DNA of 64,000 nucleotides from Methylobacterium sp. Leaf123 (lineage in GTDB: Bacteria > Pseudomonadota > Alphaproteobacteria > Rhizobiales > Beijerinckiaceae), in assembly GCF_001423405.1 (NCBI RefSeq), contig NZ_LMNS01000001.1:501384-565383 (forward strand), given 5' to 3'. Position 1 is the first letter of the stretch; each line of letters starts with the position of its first letter. Positions 35,534 through 45,047 of this stretch are shown one piece after another. A program made the translations under genes and the position numbers. The notes below the pieces were generated by a model that was given only the letters and a program-made list of their open reading frames with translations, was not told the origin of the DNA and searched no databases.

Positions 35534-36630
35534 GGCCGGGTGCCTCCGGCTGCCAGCAATTCCTCGTCGCAGACCACGGCGGCCTGCCGGGCGAATTCAT
35601 GGCGGGCCTCGTGCAGGCTGCGGCTGGAAGCGGGGAGGGCGTCCTGGTCCCCGCCCTCGGTGAGATGGCGGAAGAAGACCCGCATGACATGATCGACACC
35701 GTCCTTGCTGACGGACCTGAGATCGCTCTCGAGATAGCGGAAGGCGCCCTCGGGCGAGGTGATGATCTCGTAGGAGGGGAAGTACAGCGTATCGTCGCGG
35801 GTGTCGGCGAGCCGCTGGGCGGCGACCCGGAGTACCGCCTTGCTGTGAATGGTCGACTGCAGCACGTGGCGCCCTTCATAGGTCGCCACAAGCGGCACCG
35901 GCGAGACCGTCAGGATCAGGCGCGCCCGCGGATTGACCGCTTTCAGGGCGTCGGCGAAGGCGGACAGGTCCGCGATCACCTCCTCGACCGGCTGGTTCCT
36001 GAAGGCGTAGGCGTCCGGATCGAAGGCGCCGGCGGCGACACCGGGGCAGAGCGGGAAGGCCGCGCCGTCGGCCGTTGCCTGCCAGCCTTCGGTGAGGCCG
36101 AGGGTGAAGACGAAGACATCAAGGCTTTCGAAGAGCCGGCGCACCTGGGCGAAGTGCTCTTGCCGGTCCGCCTCGATCGCTTCGGGGCTGGCAAAGCCCG
36201 CAGGCTCGATACGCGGACGGAACGGGTCGGCGAATCGCCCATCCGCTCGTACCCAGGCTGTATCGGCGGGGGTGAAACGGCCATAGGCGCGCTCGATGAG
36301 CTGCAAGAGCTGGCGCGCGGTGTAGACGTTGCCGTAGCGCGCCGAGAACAGGCGGTAGCCGCGAGCCCGTGCCTCGTCCGGCGAGACGCTTTCGGGCGCG
36401 TCCTCCGTGACGAGATAATGGTAGCCGCTCGCCTGGAGCCTGTCGGCGATGTGCTGGGCAAAGCAGCTTCCCGCCGTGGCGATCCGGGTCTGCCGCGTCA
36501 GGCGGAAGCCGTCCGGCACCGGCGGGCCGGCCATCGGGTCGAGGGCAAAAAGCGGCAACGAGCCGACAGAGCGGTCCCAGAAGGCGTGGTCGGCAAGACC
36601 GGAATAGGGGTTTCGGGCGCGGTCTTGCAT
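35434..36630 (-). CDS. GSCFA domain protein
   Basis: A 398-residue protein from ATG 36630. ATAGSCFAQHIADRLQASGYHYLVTEDAPES is the GSCFA motif of an SGNH-hydrolase-like family; FVFTLGLTEGWQA, LILTVSPVPLVATYEGRHVL and YFPSYEIITSPEGAFRYLESDLRSVSKDGVDHVM follow, the last two resembling SGNH blocks. Probably modifies surface glycans with the WcbI partner. Its Ser/Arg-rich C-terminal ~33 residues are encoded in the overlap with the next gene. Confidence 0.85.
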   Translation of the reverse strand: MQDRARNPYSGLADHAFWDRSVGSLPLFALDPMAGPPVPDGFRLTRQTRIATAGSCFAQHIADRLQASGYHYLVTEDAPESVSPDEARARGYRLFSARYGNVYTARQLLQLIERAYGRFTPADTAWVRADGRFADPFRPRIEPAGFASPEAIEADRQEHFAQVRRLFESLDVFVFTLGLTEGWQATADGAAFPLCPGVAAGAFDPDAYAFRNQPVEEVIADLSAFADALKAVNPRARLILTVSPVPLVATYEGRHVLQSTIHSKAVLRVAAQRLADTRDDTLYFPSYEIITSPEGAFRYLESDLRSVSKDGVDHVMRVFFRHLTEGGDQDALPASSRSLHEARHEFARQAAVVCDEELLAAGGTRPWLGESSSSATTAKSPSLRGAWGSLRRMLRSRR

Positions 36631-36824
36631 CGGCGGGCGGACCCTAGCCGACCGGCTTCGTAGCGGCAACGGCCGTCAACCGAGACGTATCCGATCGGAA
36701 CGCCTTGGGCCGGCGTCCACTCATCGGAAAGCACACGAGCACTGCCGCGCTTTGCATTTTGAATGTGGTGCGCACGGGGCTAGAGCACGCCCTGAGACGA
36801 TCGGATACCGGAGACACCAATCCC

Positions 36825-37691
36825 ATGGCGAAAGTCGCGTTCCTGGGCCTCGGCGTGATGGGCTCGCCGATGGCGGGGCACCTTGCGAAAAAGGGCCACG
36901 ACGTCACCGTCTTCAACCGCACCGGCGCCAAGGCCGAGGCCTGGGTCGCCGCCAACGGAGGCCAAGCCGCCGCGACGCCCCGCGAGGCGGCGGCCGGCTG
37001 CGCCATCGTCTTCGCTTGTGTCGGCAATGACGACGACCTGCGCTCGGTGGTGCTCGGCGCGGACGGTGCCTTTGCCGGCATGGAGAAGGGGGCGATCTTC
37101 GTCGATCACACCACCGCTTCGGCCGAGGTCGCCCGCGAATTGTCCGCGGCGGCGGATGCGGCCGGGCTTCGCTTCATCGATGCCCCGGTCTCCGGCGGTC
37201 AGGCGGGCGCGGAGAACGGCGTGCTGACCGTGATGTGCGGCGGCGAGGCGACGACCTACGCCGAGGCCGAGCCGGTCATCATGGCCTACGCCCGGTCCTG
37301 CCGCCTGCTCGGGCCCTCCGGCTCGGGCCAGCTCACCAAAATGGTCAACCAGATCGCCATTGCAGGGCTGGTGCAGGGACTTTCGGAGGCAATTCACTTC
37401 GGTAAGCGCGCCGGCCTCGACATGGAAGCGGTGCTCGACGTGATCTCCAAGGGCGCGGCCGGCTCCTGGCAGATGGAGAATCGCGGGCGCACGATGAACG
37501 CGGACAAATTCGACTTTGGTTTCGCGGTCGAGTGGATGCGCAAGGATCTCGGCATCCTGCTCGCCGAGTCCCGCCGCAACGGCGCCCGGCTGCCGGTGAC
37601 GGCGCTGGTCGATCAGTTCTTCGCCGAGGTGGAGGCCATGGGCGGCAAGCGTTGGGACACCTCCGCCCTCATCGCCCGGCTGGAGCGCTGA
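36825..37691 (+). CDS. Beta-hydroxyacid dehydrogenase (3-hydroxyisobutyrate dehydrogenase family)
   Basis: A 288-residue NAD(P)-dependent oxidoreductase. Nucleotide-binding GLGVMGSPMAGHLAKKG at the N-terminus, FIDAPVSGGQAGAENGVLTVMCGG (substrate motif), catalytic Lys in GSGQLTKMVNQI. Family members reduce or oxidise 3-hydroxyisobutyrate, tartronate semialdehyde or glyoxylate/succinic semialdehyde; sequence alone does not choose. Its 3' end overlaps the convergent miaA by 23 nt. Confidence 0.85.
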   Translation: MAKVAFLGLGVMGSPMAGHLAKKGHDVTVFNRTGAKAEAWVAANGGQAAATPREAAAGCAIVFACVGNDDDLRSVVLGADGAFAGMEKGAIFVDHTTASAEVARELSAAADAAGLRFIDAPVSGGQAGAENGVLTVMCGGEATTYAEAEPVIMAYARSCRLLGPSGSGQLTKMVNQIAIAGLVQGLSEAIHFGKRAGLDMEAVLDVISKGAAGSWQMENRGRTMNADKFDFGFAVEWMRKDLGILLAESRRNGARLPVTALVDQFFAEVEAMGGKRWDTSALIARLER

Positions 37692-38637
37692 GCCGGGCTT
37701 GCACCAGGGACCACGCCGCGTCCGGCGTGGTCCAGTGCCAATCCTCGCCCATCTGGTGGCGGAACCACGTGAACTGGCGCTTGGCGTAGCGGCGGGTGTC
37801 GCCCTGGCCGCGCTGGATCGCCTCCGCGCGGGAGATCGCCCCGTCGAGATGGGCGATCAGTCCCGGCACGCCATGGGCGCGCATCACCGGGAGCAGAGGA
37901 TCGAGGTGCCGTTCCCGGAGCGCGGCGACCTCGTCCAGCGCGCCTTGCTCCATCATCGTCACGAATCGCGCGTCGATGCGCTGGCGCAGCGCCTCGCGCT
38001 CGGTGGCGAGGAAGATCTTGAGCAGCGGCTTTCCGGCGAGCGGGCCCGGCACACGGGCATCCTGAAACGAGCCGATCGAGCGGCCGGTCGCCGCGTGGAT
38101 TTCGAGCGCCCGCATCACCCGCATCCGGTCGGAGGGTCGCAGCCGCTGGGCGCTGTCGGGATCACGCAGTGCCAGCGCGGCGTGCAGCGCCTCGGTCGGC
38201 TGTCCGTCCGCCTCCGCTCGGATCCGCTGGCGGACGGCGTCGGGCACCTCCGGCAGATCCGAGATGCCCTCGTCGAGGCTGCGGAAATAGAGGCCGGTGC
38301 CGCCGACGAAGACCGGCAGGGTTCCGGTCTCCAACTCGGACAGGATCGCGGCCGCCTGCCGCTGGAAATGCCCGACGGAGAAATTCATCGCCCCATCGAT
38401 GCTGCCGTAGAGGCGATGCGGGGCCAGCCGTTCCTCCTCGGCGGAGGGCCTTGCCGAGAGCACGCGCAGGTCGGCGTAGACCTGCATCGAATCGGTGTTG
38501 ATCACCGTGCCACCAAAGGCGCGGGCGATTCGTAACCCCAGCGCCGACTTGCCCGAGGCGGTGGGCCCTGCAATGAGGATGGCGGCCGGGTGCCCCGCGT
38601 CCTGCCCGTCCGAACCCTGCACGGCCTCGATCTCCAT
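37669..38637 (-). CDS. miaA: tRNA dimethylallyltransferase
   Basis: A 322-residue enzyme that prenylates A37 of tRNAs reading UNN codons. P-loop LIAGPTASGKSALGL, DSMQVYADLRVLSARPS, FVGGTGLYFRSLDEG and RRYAKRQFTWFRHQ (tRNA-binding) are all present. The ATG at 38637 overlaps the divergent serB ATG by two bases; a longer frame to 38685 would extend into serB. Confidence 0.95.
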   Translation of the reverse strand: MEIEAVQGSDGQDAGHPAAILIAGPTASGKSALGLRIARAFGGTVINTDSMQVYADLRVLSARPSAEEERLAPHRLYGSIDGAMNFSVGHFQRQAAAILSELETGTLPVFVGGTGLYFRSLDEGISDLPEVPDAVRQRIRAEADGQPTEALHAALALRDPDSAQRLRPSDRMRVMRALEIHAATGRSIGSFQDARVPGPLAGKPLLKIFLATEREALRQRIDARFVTMMEQGALDEVAALRERHLDPLLPVMRAHGVPGLIAHLDGAISRAEAIQRGQGDTRRYAKRQFTWFRHQMGEDWHWTTPDAAWSLVQARLSAPAGR

Positions 38638-39532
38638 GACCCTCGTCGCGACGCTGATAGCAAACCCCGATCGGCCCGCCATCACCGATGCGGTGCTCGC
38701 CGAGGCGCGCCGCGTGACGCGGACGGAGCATCAACCGCGCATTCTCCACGGTGAGGTGGCGGCCGAGCTTCTGGTGCCGGGCGCGCCCGACGAGGCGGCG
38801 GCCCTCACGGAAGCCCTGCGCGCGGCGCTCGGGGCCGAGCCGATCGACGTGGCGGTGCTCCCTCACGATCAGCACCGCCGCAAGCGGCTGTTCCTTGCCG
38901 ACATGGACTCGACCATGATCGAGCAGGAATGCATCGACGAACTCGCCGACGTCGTCGGGATCAAGGATCAGGTGGCGGCGATCACCGAGCGGGCCATGCA
39001 GGGTGAGATCGCCTTCGAGCCGGCCCTGCGGGAGCGGGTGGGCCTGCTGAAGGGCCTATCCGTTAGCGTCATCGATGGTCTGATCCGCGACGCGATTCGC
39101 TTGACGCCGGGCGGCGGCACCCTGGTTGCGACGATGCGGGCGCACGGCGCCTTTACCTGCCTCGTCTCGGGCGGCTTCACCCTGTTCACCGGCCCCATCG
39201 GCGCCCGTCTCGGCTTCCACGAGACCCGCGCCAACCGCCTCAATGTGGCGGACGGGCATCTGACGGGACAGGTTGTCGAGCCGATCGTCGGCGCGGAGGC
39301 CAAGCGCGCCAGCCTCATCGAACTGCGCGAGCGGCTGGGCCTGAACCCCGCGGAGACGATCGCTGTGGGTGACGGGGCGAACGACCTGCCGATGCTCGGG
39401 GAAGCCGGAATCGGCGTCGCCTTCCGCGCCAAGCCGAAGGTGGCGCAGGCCGCGCGGGTGCGAATCGAGCACGGCGACCTGACCGCGCTGCTCTACCTGC
39501 AAGGTTTCTCGGCGGCCGAGTTCGCCGCTTAG
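38636..39532 (+). CDS. serB: Phosphoserine phosphatase
   Basis: A 298-residue HAD-family enzyme, the last step of serine synthesis (and relevant to the serine cycle of methylotrophs). FLADMDSTMIEQECIDELAD carries nucleophile Asp and acid Asp; LVSGGFTLFT, KRASLIELRERLG and GDGANDLPMLGEAGIGVAF complete the HAD motifs. The N-terminal ~80 residues are an ACT-like domain. Start ATG 38636 overlaps the start codon of divergent miaA. Confidence 0.95.
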   Translation: MTLVATLIANPDRPAITDAVLAEARRVTRTEHQPRILHGEVAAELLVPGAPDEAAALTEALRAALGAEPIDVAVLPHDQHRRKRLFLADMDSTMIEQECIDELADVVGIKDQVAAITERAMQGEIAFEPALRERVGLLKGLSVSVIDGLIRDAIRLTPGGGTLVATMRAHGAFTCLVSGGFTLFTGPIGARLGFHETRANRLNVADGHLTGQVVEPIVGAEAKRASLIELRERLGLNPAETIAVGDGANDLPMLGEAGIGVAFRAKPKVAQAARVRIEHGDLTALLYLQGFSAAEFAA

Positions 39533-39581
39533 TCTCGCCCGGCGAAGGCGCGACGCTTCAAGACGCAACCCGGCGGCGTGT

Positions 39582-39616
39582 CCATCCCCTCTCCCTAGTT
39601 TGGGAAGAGGGGATGG
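39582..39616. terminator. Perfect hairpin between convergent serB and protease gene
   Basis: CCATCCCCTCT pairs with AGAGGGGATGG (11 bp) around CCCTAGTTTGGGA. No T-run on either strand, so it may act as a bidirectional stop or an RNA-stabilising hairpin. Confidence 0.5.
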
Positions 39617-39640
39617 CAGCACCATCGATCGGGTCGCCGC

Positions 39641-41176
39641 TTACTCCAGCCCGATCGCCACGAAGCGCACGTCGCCGCTGGTGCTGGCCACCAGCAGCAG
39701 CACCGACTTGCGGCCCTCCTTCTTGAAAGCCTCGACGCGCTTCGTCACGTCGGCGGGGTTCGAAACCGCTTCCTGGCCGACCTCGACGATAACCTCGCCC
39801 GGCTGGATGCGCTTGTCGGCGGCGGTCGAGTTGGGGTCGACCTTGGTGACGACCACGCCGGTCTTGACGCTCTCCTTGATGCCGTAGCGGCGCCTTGCCT
39901 CGTCATTGAGGCCGGAGAGGTTGAGGCCGAGGACTTGGCGATTGACCGATTCCGCCTCCGGCTGCTTGACGTTGGCGACCTGCGTCTTCTCGCCGTCCTC
40001 CAGGCGACCGAGCACGACGGATTTCGTCTGCTCTTCGCCCTTGCGCACGACCTGGACGTCCACGGACTTGCCCACCGGGGTCGCGGCGACGATGCGCGGC
40101 AACTCGCTGGAGGATTTCACCGGCACACCGTTGAACTTGACGATGACGTCGCCGACCTCGAGCCCCGCGGTCTTGGCCGGGCCCTTCTCATCGACGCCGG
40201 CCACCAGTGCGCCCTTCGCGCCGCCCTTCAGGCCGAGCGCCTCGGCGGTGGCCTCATCGACGTTCTGGATGCGCACGCCGATCCAGCCGCGGCGGACCTC
40301 GCCGAACTGGCGGAGCTGATCGACGACCTGATTCGCCGTCGCCGAGGGCACGGCAAAGCCGATGCCGACCGAGCCGCCGGAGGGCGAGAGGATCGCGGTG
40401 TTGATGCCGATCACCTCGCCGTCCATGTTGAACAGCGGGCCGCCCGAATTGCCCTTGTTGATGGCCGCATCCGTCTGGATGTAGTTGTCGTAGGGGCCTG
40501 ACTCGATGTTGCGGCCCCGGGCCGAGACGATGCCGGCGGAGACCGATCCGCCGAGGCCGAACGGGTTGCCGATCGCCATCACCCAGTCGCCCGGGCGCAT
40601 CTTTTCGGAATCGCCGAAGGGCACGGCCTTGAGCGGGCGCTCGGCCGTCGGCTTCACCCGCAGCAGGGCGAGGTCGATCTTCGGATCCTTGCCGATGATC
40701 TCCGCCTTCAGCTTGGTGCCGTCGCTCAGGATGACCTGGATGTCGTTGGCGTCGCCGATGACGTGGTTGTTCGTCACCACGATGCCCGACGCGTCGATGA
40801 TGAAGCCGGAGCCGAGCGAGTTCGACTTGCGCGTCGGTCCGCGCGGGCTGTCCTCGTCACCCTTCGGCGCACCTTGGCCGCGCCGCTTGAAGAACTCCTC
40901 GAAGAGATCCTCGAATGGGGTGCCCTGAGGCAGTTGCGGCATGGTCCGGCCGCCGCGGTTGCTGGCTTCGACCGTCGTCGAGGCGGAGATGTTCACCACC
41001 GCATCCGTCACCTTCTCGGCGAGGTCGGCGAGCGATTCCGGGCCGCGGGCAAAGGCGGGGAGCGGCAGGGCGGTGACCGTGACGGTGACGCCCAGCACCG
41101 CGGCGGCCAGGGCCGATGAGGCGCGCCGGGCAAACGACGGCGTTCGACCCCGGACGGCGTTCGCGGCGAGACTCAT
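39641..41176 (-). CDS. Do-family periplasmic serine protease (DegP/MucD-like)
   Basis: A 511-residue exported protease. Signal peptide (residues ~18-44), catalytic triad His138 (NNHVIGD), Asp168 (IDLALLRV), Ser244 (GNSGGPLF), then two PDZ domains (~285-385 and ~405-505). Degrades misfolded envelope proteins. GAGGAAACGTCC precedes ATG 41176. It lies downstream of hflKC in the same direction, an arrangement common in alphaproteobacteria. Confidence 0.94.
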   Translation of the reverse strand: MSLAANAVRGRTPSFARRASSALAAAVLGVTVTVTALPLPAFARGPESLADLAEKVTDAVVNISASTTVEASNRGGRTMPQLPQGTPFEDLFEEFFKRRGQGAPKGDEDSPRGPTRKSNSLGSGFIIDASGIVVTNNHVIGDANDIQVILSDGTKLKAEIIGKDPKIDLALLRVKPTAERPLKAVPFGDSEKMRPGDWVMAIGNPFGLGGSVSAGIVSARGRNIESGPYDNYIQTDAAINKGNSGGPLFNMDGEVIGINTAILSPSGGSVGIGFAVPSATANQVVDQLRQFGEVRRGWIGVRIQNVDEATAEALGLKGGAKGALVAGVDEKGPAKTAGLEVGDVIVKFNGVPVKSSSELPRIVAATPVGKSVDVQVVRKGEEQTKSVVLGRLEDGEKTQVANVKQPEAESVNRQVLGLNLSGLNDEARRRYGIKESVKTGVVVTKVDPNSTAADKRIQPGEVIVEVGQEAVSNPADVTKRVEAFKKEGRKSVLLLVASTSGDVRFVAIGLE

Positions 41177-41287
41177 GGACGTTTCCTCAAGCTCAAAGAG
41201 TGCCTGTTTCAGGCCGACTTATAAATTCAGCGGCCGGCACCCCGATCAAGGGCGCCGGCCGCGATGGTCGTATCGGTCGCAGATCGC

Positions 41288-42244
41288 TTAGCGCACCGTG
41301 CCGGTCGTGGCGCCCGAAGCCGTCGGCTGGGCGGCGCCGGTGCGGGCGCCCTGCGGGCGGCGTCCCTGCGGATCGTTGAAGAAGCGGAAGAAGTCCGAGT
41401 TCGGACTCACCACGAGGCGGGTGTCCTGCCCCTTCAGCGCCTGCTCGTAGGCCTGCATCGACCGGTAGAAAGCGAAGAAGTCAGCATCCTGGCTGAACGC
41501 TTCGGCGAGGATGCGGTTTCGCTCCGCGTCGCCCTCACCGCGCAGCTCTTCCTGCTTCTGATTGGCCTCGGCCAGGATCACGACGACGTCGCGGTCGGCC
41601 TTGGCGCGGATCAGCGTTGCCGCCTGATCACCGTTGGCGCGAATGTCGGTCGCCTCCTTCTTCCGCTCCGAGGTCATGCGGTCATAGACCGCCTGACTGT
41701 TCTTCGCGGGAAGGTCGACACGGGTCATGCGCAGGTCGACGATCTCGATGCCGAGGCTCTTGGCCTGTTTGTTCACGTCCTCTTGGATCGTGTTCATCAG
41801 CTCGGCGCGCTCGGTCCGCACGATGGCGTCGCGGCTGGTCCGGGCCAGGACGTTGCGGAGCGCCGAGTTGGTGAAGCTCGCCAGACGCTGGTTCGCCAGG
41901 GCGATCGCCCCCGCCGCCTGATAGAACTTCAGCGGATCGATGATCCGGTAGCGGACGAAGGCGTCCACTTCGAGGTTCTGTCGGTCGGCGGTGAGCAGGG
42001 TCTGAACCGGAAGGTCGAGATCCAGCACCCTTTTGTCGAACAGCACGACGCTGTCGGTGAACGGCACCTTGAAGTAGAGGCCGGGCTTGTTCTGGCCGAC
42101 GGGGTTCAGCACGTCGCGCACGCGGCCGAGCTGAAGCACGAGCGCCTGCTGCATCTGCCCCACGGTGAAGACGGAGGCGTAGAGGCCGATCGCGGCGACC
42201 GCCGCGAGGATGACCAGGCCGGTTCGAATGGCTGGATTGTTCAT
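41288..42244 (-). CDS. hflC: HflC, FtsH protease modulator (SPFH/Band 7)
   Basis: A 318-residue membrane protein: one N-terminal transmembrane helix (TGLVILAAVAAIGLYASVF), then the Band 7 domain (FTVGQMQQALVLQLGRV...FVRYRIIDPLKFYQ) and a coiled coil. Forms a hetero-complex with HflK that regulates the FtsH protease. ATGA overlap with hflK. Confidence 0.95.
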   Translation of the reverse strand: MNNPAIRTGLVILAAVAAIGLYASVFTVGQMQQALVLQLGRVRDVLNPVGQNKPGLYFKVPFTDSVVLFDKRVLDLDLPVQTLLTADRQNLEVDAFVRYRIIDPLKFYQAAGAIALANQRLASFTNSALRNVLARTSRDAIVRTERAELMNTIQEDVNKQAKSLGIEIVDLRMTRVDLPAKNSQAVYDRMTSERKKEATDIRANGDQAATLIRAKADRDVVVILAEANQKQEELRGEGDAERNRILAEAFSQDADFFAFYRSMQAYEQALKGQDTRLVVSPNSDFFRFFNDPQGRRPQGARTGAAQPTASGATTGTVR

Positions 42245-43389
42245 CGGCCCGTCGCTCCGTTCGTCTGCGTCCGTCCATTCTCCATCAGAGGCAGCACCGG
42301 CAGCACGCCTGCGGCGTTGGCACCGGCCACGCCACCGTTCTGATCGATGATGACCTTGTTCACCGAGCCGAGCACGCGCTCCATCGTCTCGAGGAAGATC
42401 CGCTCGCGGATGACCTCGGGCGCGACCTTGTAGGAGTCGTAAACCTGACGGAAGCGGGATGCCTGACCGGTCGCCTCGGAGGTCGCCTGGGACTTGTAGG
42501 CCTCGGCCGCTTGCAGAACCTTGCTGGCATTGCCTCGTGCTTCCGGCGTCACGCGGCTGGCATAGGTCTCGGCCTCGTTACGCACCTGCTGGGCATATTG
42601 CTGCGCCGCGTTCACGTCGATGAAGGCGGGCCGCACCTCCGGGGGAGGGGTGACGCTGGTGAGCTGCACGACCTCGATCCGCACACCCGCGCCGTACTCG
42701 TCCAGAGCGCCCTGGACGATCTCCTTGACCTCCTGAGAGATGCTGGATTGCTCGTTGGTCAGGATCGCCTGGATGTTGCGGCGGCCGATCACCTCGCGCA
42801 TCGCGCTCTCGGCGATGGCCTTGATCGTCCCGTCCGGGTTGGCGAGGTTGAAGACGTAGTCCTCCGCCTTGAGCGGGTTGACGCGCCACTGCACCTCGAA
42901 ATCGATGTCGACGATGTTTTCGTCGCCGGTGAGCATCAGGCTCTCTTCCGGCACGTCCCGCTGGCGGGTGGTGTTGCCGGCGGCCATGTAGCCGATCGGA
43001 ATCGAGTTCACGATGCCGACATTGGGCTTCTGCACGGAGCCGATCGGGTAGGGGAAGTTGTAGCGCAGGCCTTCACCGGACTGGCCGGTATAGCGCCCGA
43101 AGATCGTGTTGATGCCGACCTCGTTCGGCTTCACGATGTAGAAGCCGGTCAACAGCCACGCGCCGAGCACGAGGCCCGCTGCCAGGAGGAGTCCCTTGCC
43201 GCCGCCGAAGCCTCCGCCCGGCATGACGCCGCGGAGTCGATCCTGGCCGCGCCGGAGCAGATCCTCGAGATCGGGGGGCGTCTTGCCGCCACCCCCGCCA
43301 CCCCAGGGGCCGCCGCCGTTACCGCCGCCGCCGCCGCCGGGACGGCCCCAGGGGCCACCTCCGCCGCCGCTCTGATTGCTCCAAGGCAT
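42241..43389 (-). CDS. hflK: HflK, FtsH protease modulator (SPFH/Band 7)
   Basis: A 382-residue membrane protein from ATG 43389. A Gly/Trp/Pro-rich cytoplasmic N-terminus (GGGGGPWGRPGGGGGGNGG) precedes a transmembrane helix (LLLAAGLVLGAWLLTGFYIV) and the Band 7 domain with DENIVDIDFEVQWRV and SSISQEVKEIVQGALDEY. Upstream of and coupled to hflC. The frame open to 43524 lacks support. Confidence 0.95.
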   Translation of the reverse strand: MPWSNQSGGGGGPWGRPGGGGGGNGGGPWGGGGGGKTPPDLEDLLRRGQDRLRGVMPGGGFGGGKGLLLAAGLVLGAWLLTGFYIVKPNEVGINTIFGRYTGQSGEGLRYNFPYPIGSVQKPNVGIVNSIPIGYMAAGNTTRQRDVPEESLMLTGDENIVDIDFEVQWRVNPLKAEDYVFNLANPDGTIKAIAESAMREVIGRRNIQAILTNEQSSISQEVKEIVQGALDEYGAGVRIEVVQLTSVTPPPEVRPAFIDVNAAQQYAQQVRNEAETYASRVTPEARGNASKVLQAAEAYKSQATSEATGQASRFRQVYDSYKVAPEVIRERIFLETMERVLGSVNKVIIDQNGGVAGANAAGVLPVLPLMENGRTQTNGATGR

Positions 43390-43657
43390 TCTCGACGTGA
43401 ACTCCTGCTGAAGCCGGTCCCCGCGGATGCGGACGACCCTTGCCCTAAACTCGATCCGTCGCCCCGCTATGGGGCGGGAAAAGCCGGTTTTCCCAAGCGC
43501 CAGAACGCGTTTGCGGTGCCGCACGGACGCTGCGCACCTGAGTGGTGCCGCGCAGTCCTGTCAAGGCTGGCAGGTGGGCCCACACCGCGTCAACCGCAAC
43601 GGCCGTTCGTGCCAAGAAACTCTTTCCGCCCCTGCGGCCAAAACGCCTGACGCTGGG

Positions 43658-44158
43658 TCAACGGCTGCCCGACCGCTCCAAGTCCACGAATTGAAACGCG
43701 AACTCGTCGCGCTCGCCGGGGCCGTGCGCCTCGCGCAGCGTCTCACGGAAGAGGTCTCGGTCGAAGGGCGGAAAGTACGCATCGCCCTCCGGCGCCGCAT
43801 CGACTTCGGTGAGATGCAGCCGGTCGGCATGAGGCAGGGCGAGTCTGTAGATCTCGGCGCCGCCGACCACCATCAGCTCGTCGCCCTGGGCGGCGGCAAG
43901 CGCCTCGTCCCAATCATGTACGACGGTGACGTCGGGGAGGGCGAGGCTGCGGTCGCGGGTGATGACCAGACTGCGCCGCCCGGGCAGCGGGCGGCCGATC
44001 GAATCCCAGGTCTTGCGCCCCATCAGGATCGGCTTGCCCATGGTCAGCGCCTTGAAGCGCTTGAGGTCGCTGGACAGCCGCCAAGCGAGGCTGTTGTCGC
44101 GGCCGATCACGCCGTTGCGGGCGATGGCCGCGACCAGAGCGATGCGGGGCCGGTCCAT
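43658..44158 (-). CDS. folA: Dihydrofolate reductase
   Basis: A 166-residue enzyme that reduces dihydrofolate with NADPH. IALVAAIARNGVIGRDNSLAWRLSSDLKRFKALT and GRKTWDSIGRPLPGRRSLVITR, then VVGGAEIYRLALPHADRLHLTEVD, are DHFR signatures. ATG 44158 overlaps the thyA stop (TGATG), so it is translated with thyA, which produces its substrate. Confidence 0.95.
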   Translation of the reverse strand: MDRPRIALVAAIARNGVIGRDNSLAWRLSSDLKRFKALTMGKPILMGRKTWDSIGRPLPGRRSLVITRDRSLALPDVTVVHDWDEALAAAQGDELMVVGGAEIYRLALPHADRLHLTEVDAAPEGDAYFPPFDRDLFRETLREAHGPGERDEFAFQFVDLERSGSR

Positions 44159-44952
44159 CAGACCGCCACCGGTGCCTTGATCGCGGGATGCGGTTCGTAG
44201 CCTTCGATCACGATGTCCTCGAAGCGAAAGTCGAATGGCGAGCGCACCTCCGGGTTCAGTCGCAACCGGGGCAGGGCGCGCGGTTCGCGGGAAAGCAGGA
44301 GGCGGGTCTGCTCCAGATGGTTGGCGTAGAGATGCGCGTCGCCGAAGGTGTGGACGAAGTCGCCGGGTTTGAGCCCCGTCACCTGCGCCATCATCGCGGT
44401 CAGCAGGGCGTAGCTCGCGATGTTGAACGGCACGCCGAGGAAGGCGTCGGCCGAGCGCTGATAGAGCTGGCAGGAGAGGCGCCCGTCCGCCACGTAGAAC
44501 TGGAACAGGCAGTGGCAGGGGGCGAGCGCCATCCGGTCGAGGTCGGCCGGGTTCCAGGCCGAGACGATGAGGCGGCGCGAATCCGGGTTGCGGGCGATCT
44601 CGTCGAGAATCCAGGCGATCTGATCGACGGTGCCACCGTCGGGCTTCGCCCAGGATCGCCACTGCTTGCCGTAGACGGGGCCGAGATCGCCGTTCGCATC
44701 GGCCCACTCGTCCCAGATCGAGACGCCGTTCTCCTTGAGATAGGCGACATTGGTGTCGCCCTTCAGGAACCACAGCAGCTCGTGGATGATCGAGCGCAGG
44801 TGGAGCTGCTTCGTCGTCACCAGGGGAAAGCCGTCCGCCAGATCGAACCGCATCTGATGGCCGAACACCGAGAGCGTGCCCGTGCCGGTTCGGTCCTCCT
44901 TGCGGACGCCTTCGGTCAGGATGCGGGTGAGCAGATCGTGATAGGCGCGCAT
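44158..44952 (-). CDS. thyA: Thymidylate synthase
   Basis: A 264-residue enzyme, the same length as the E. coli protein. Catalytic Cys146 in [22 protein letters not shown] and [17 protein letters not shown] are intact. It converts dUMP and methylene-THF to dTMP and DHF. First gene of the thyA-folA unit. Confidence 0.97.
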   Translation of the reverse strand: MRAYHDLLTRILTEGVRKEDRTGTGTLSVFGHQMRFDLADGFPLVTTKQLHLRSIIHELLWFLKGDTNVAYLKENGVSIWDEWADANGDLGPVYGKQWRSWAKPDGGTVDQIAWILDEIARNPDSRRLIVSAWNPADLDRMALAPCHCLFQFYVADGRLSCQLYQRSADAFLGVPFNIASYALLTAMMAQVTGLKPGDFVHTFGDAHLYANHLEQTRLLLSREPRALPRLRLNPEVRSPFDFRFEDIVIEGYEPHPAIKAPVAV

Positions 44953-45047
44953 GGCCCCTCAGGTCTGGCAAGTGCCCCGGCGGATGTCGAGTCGGGCCGT
45001 GCTGCCGTCCCGCCTTTCCCACCGTCGTGGTTACGTGGGATCAGCGG

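Noticed and set aside
43658-45022. 454-codon single frame covering folA and thyA
   Set aside because: Only its last 166 codons are dihydrofolate reductase; the first part is the thyA region in the wrong frame. thyA is clear in another frame with Cys146.
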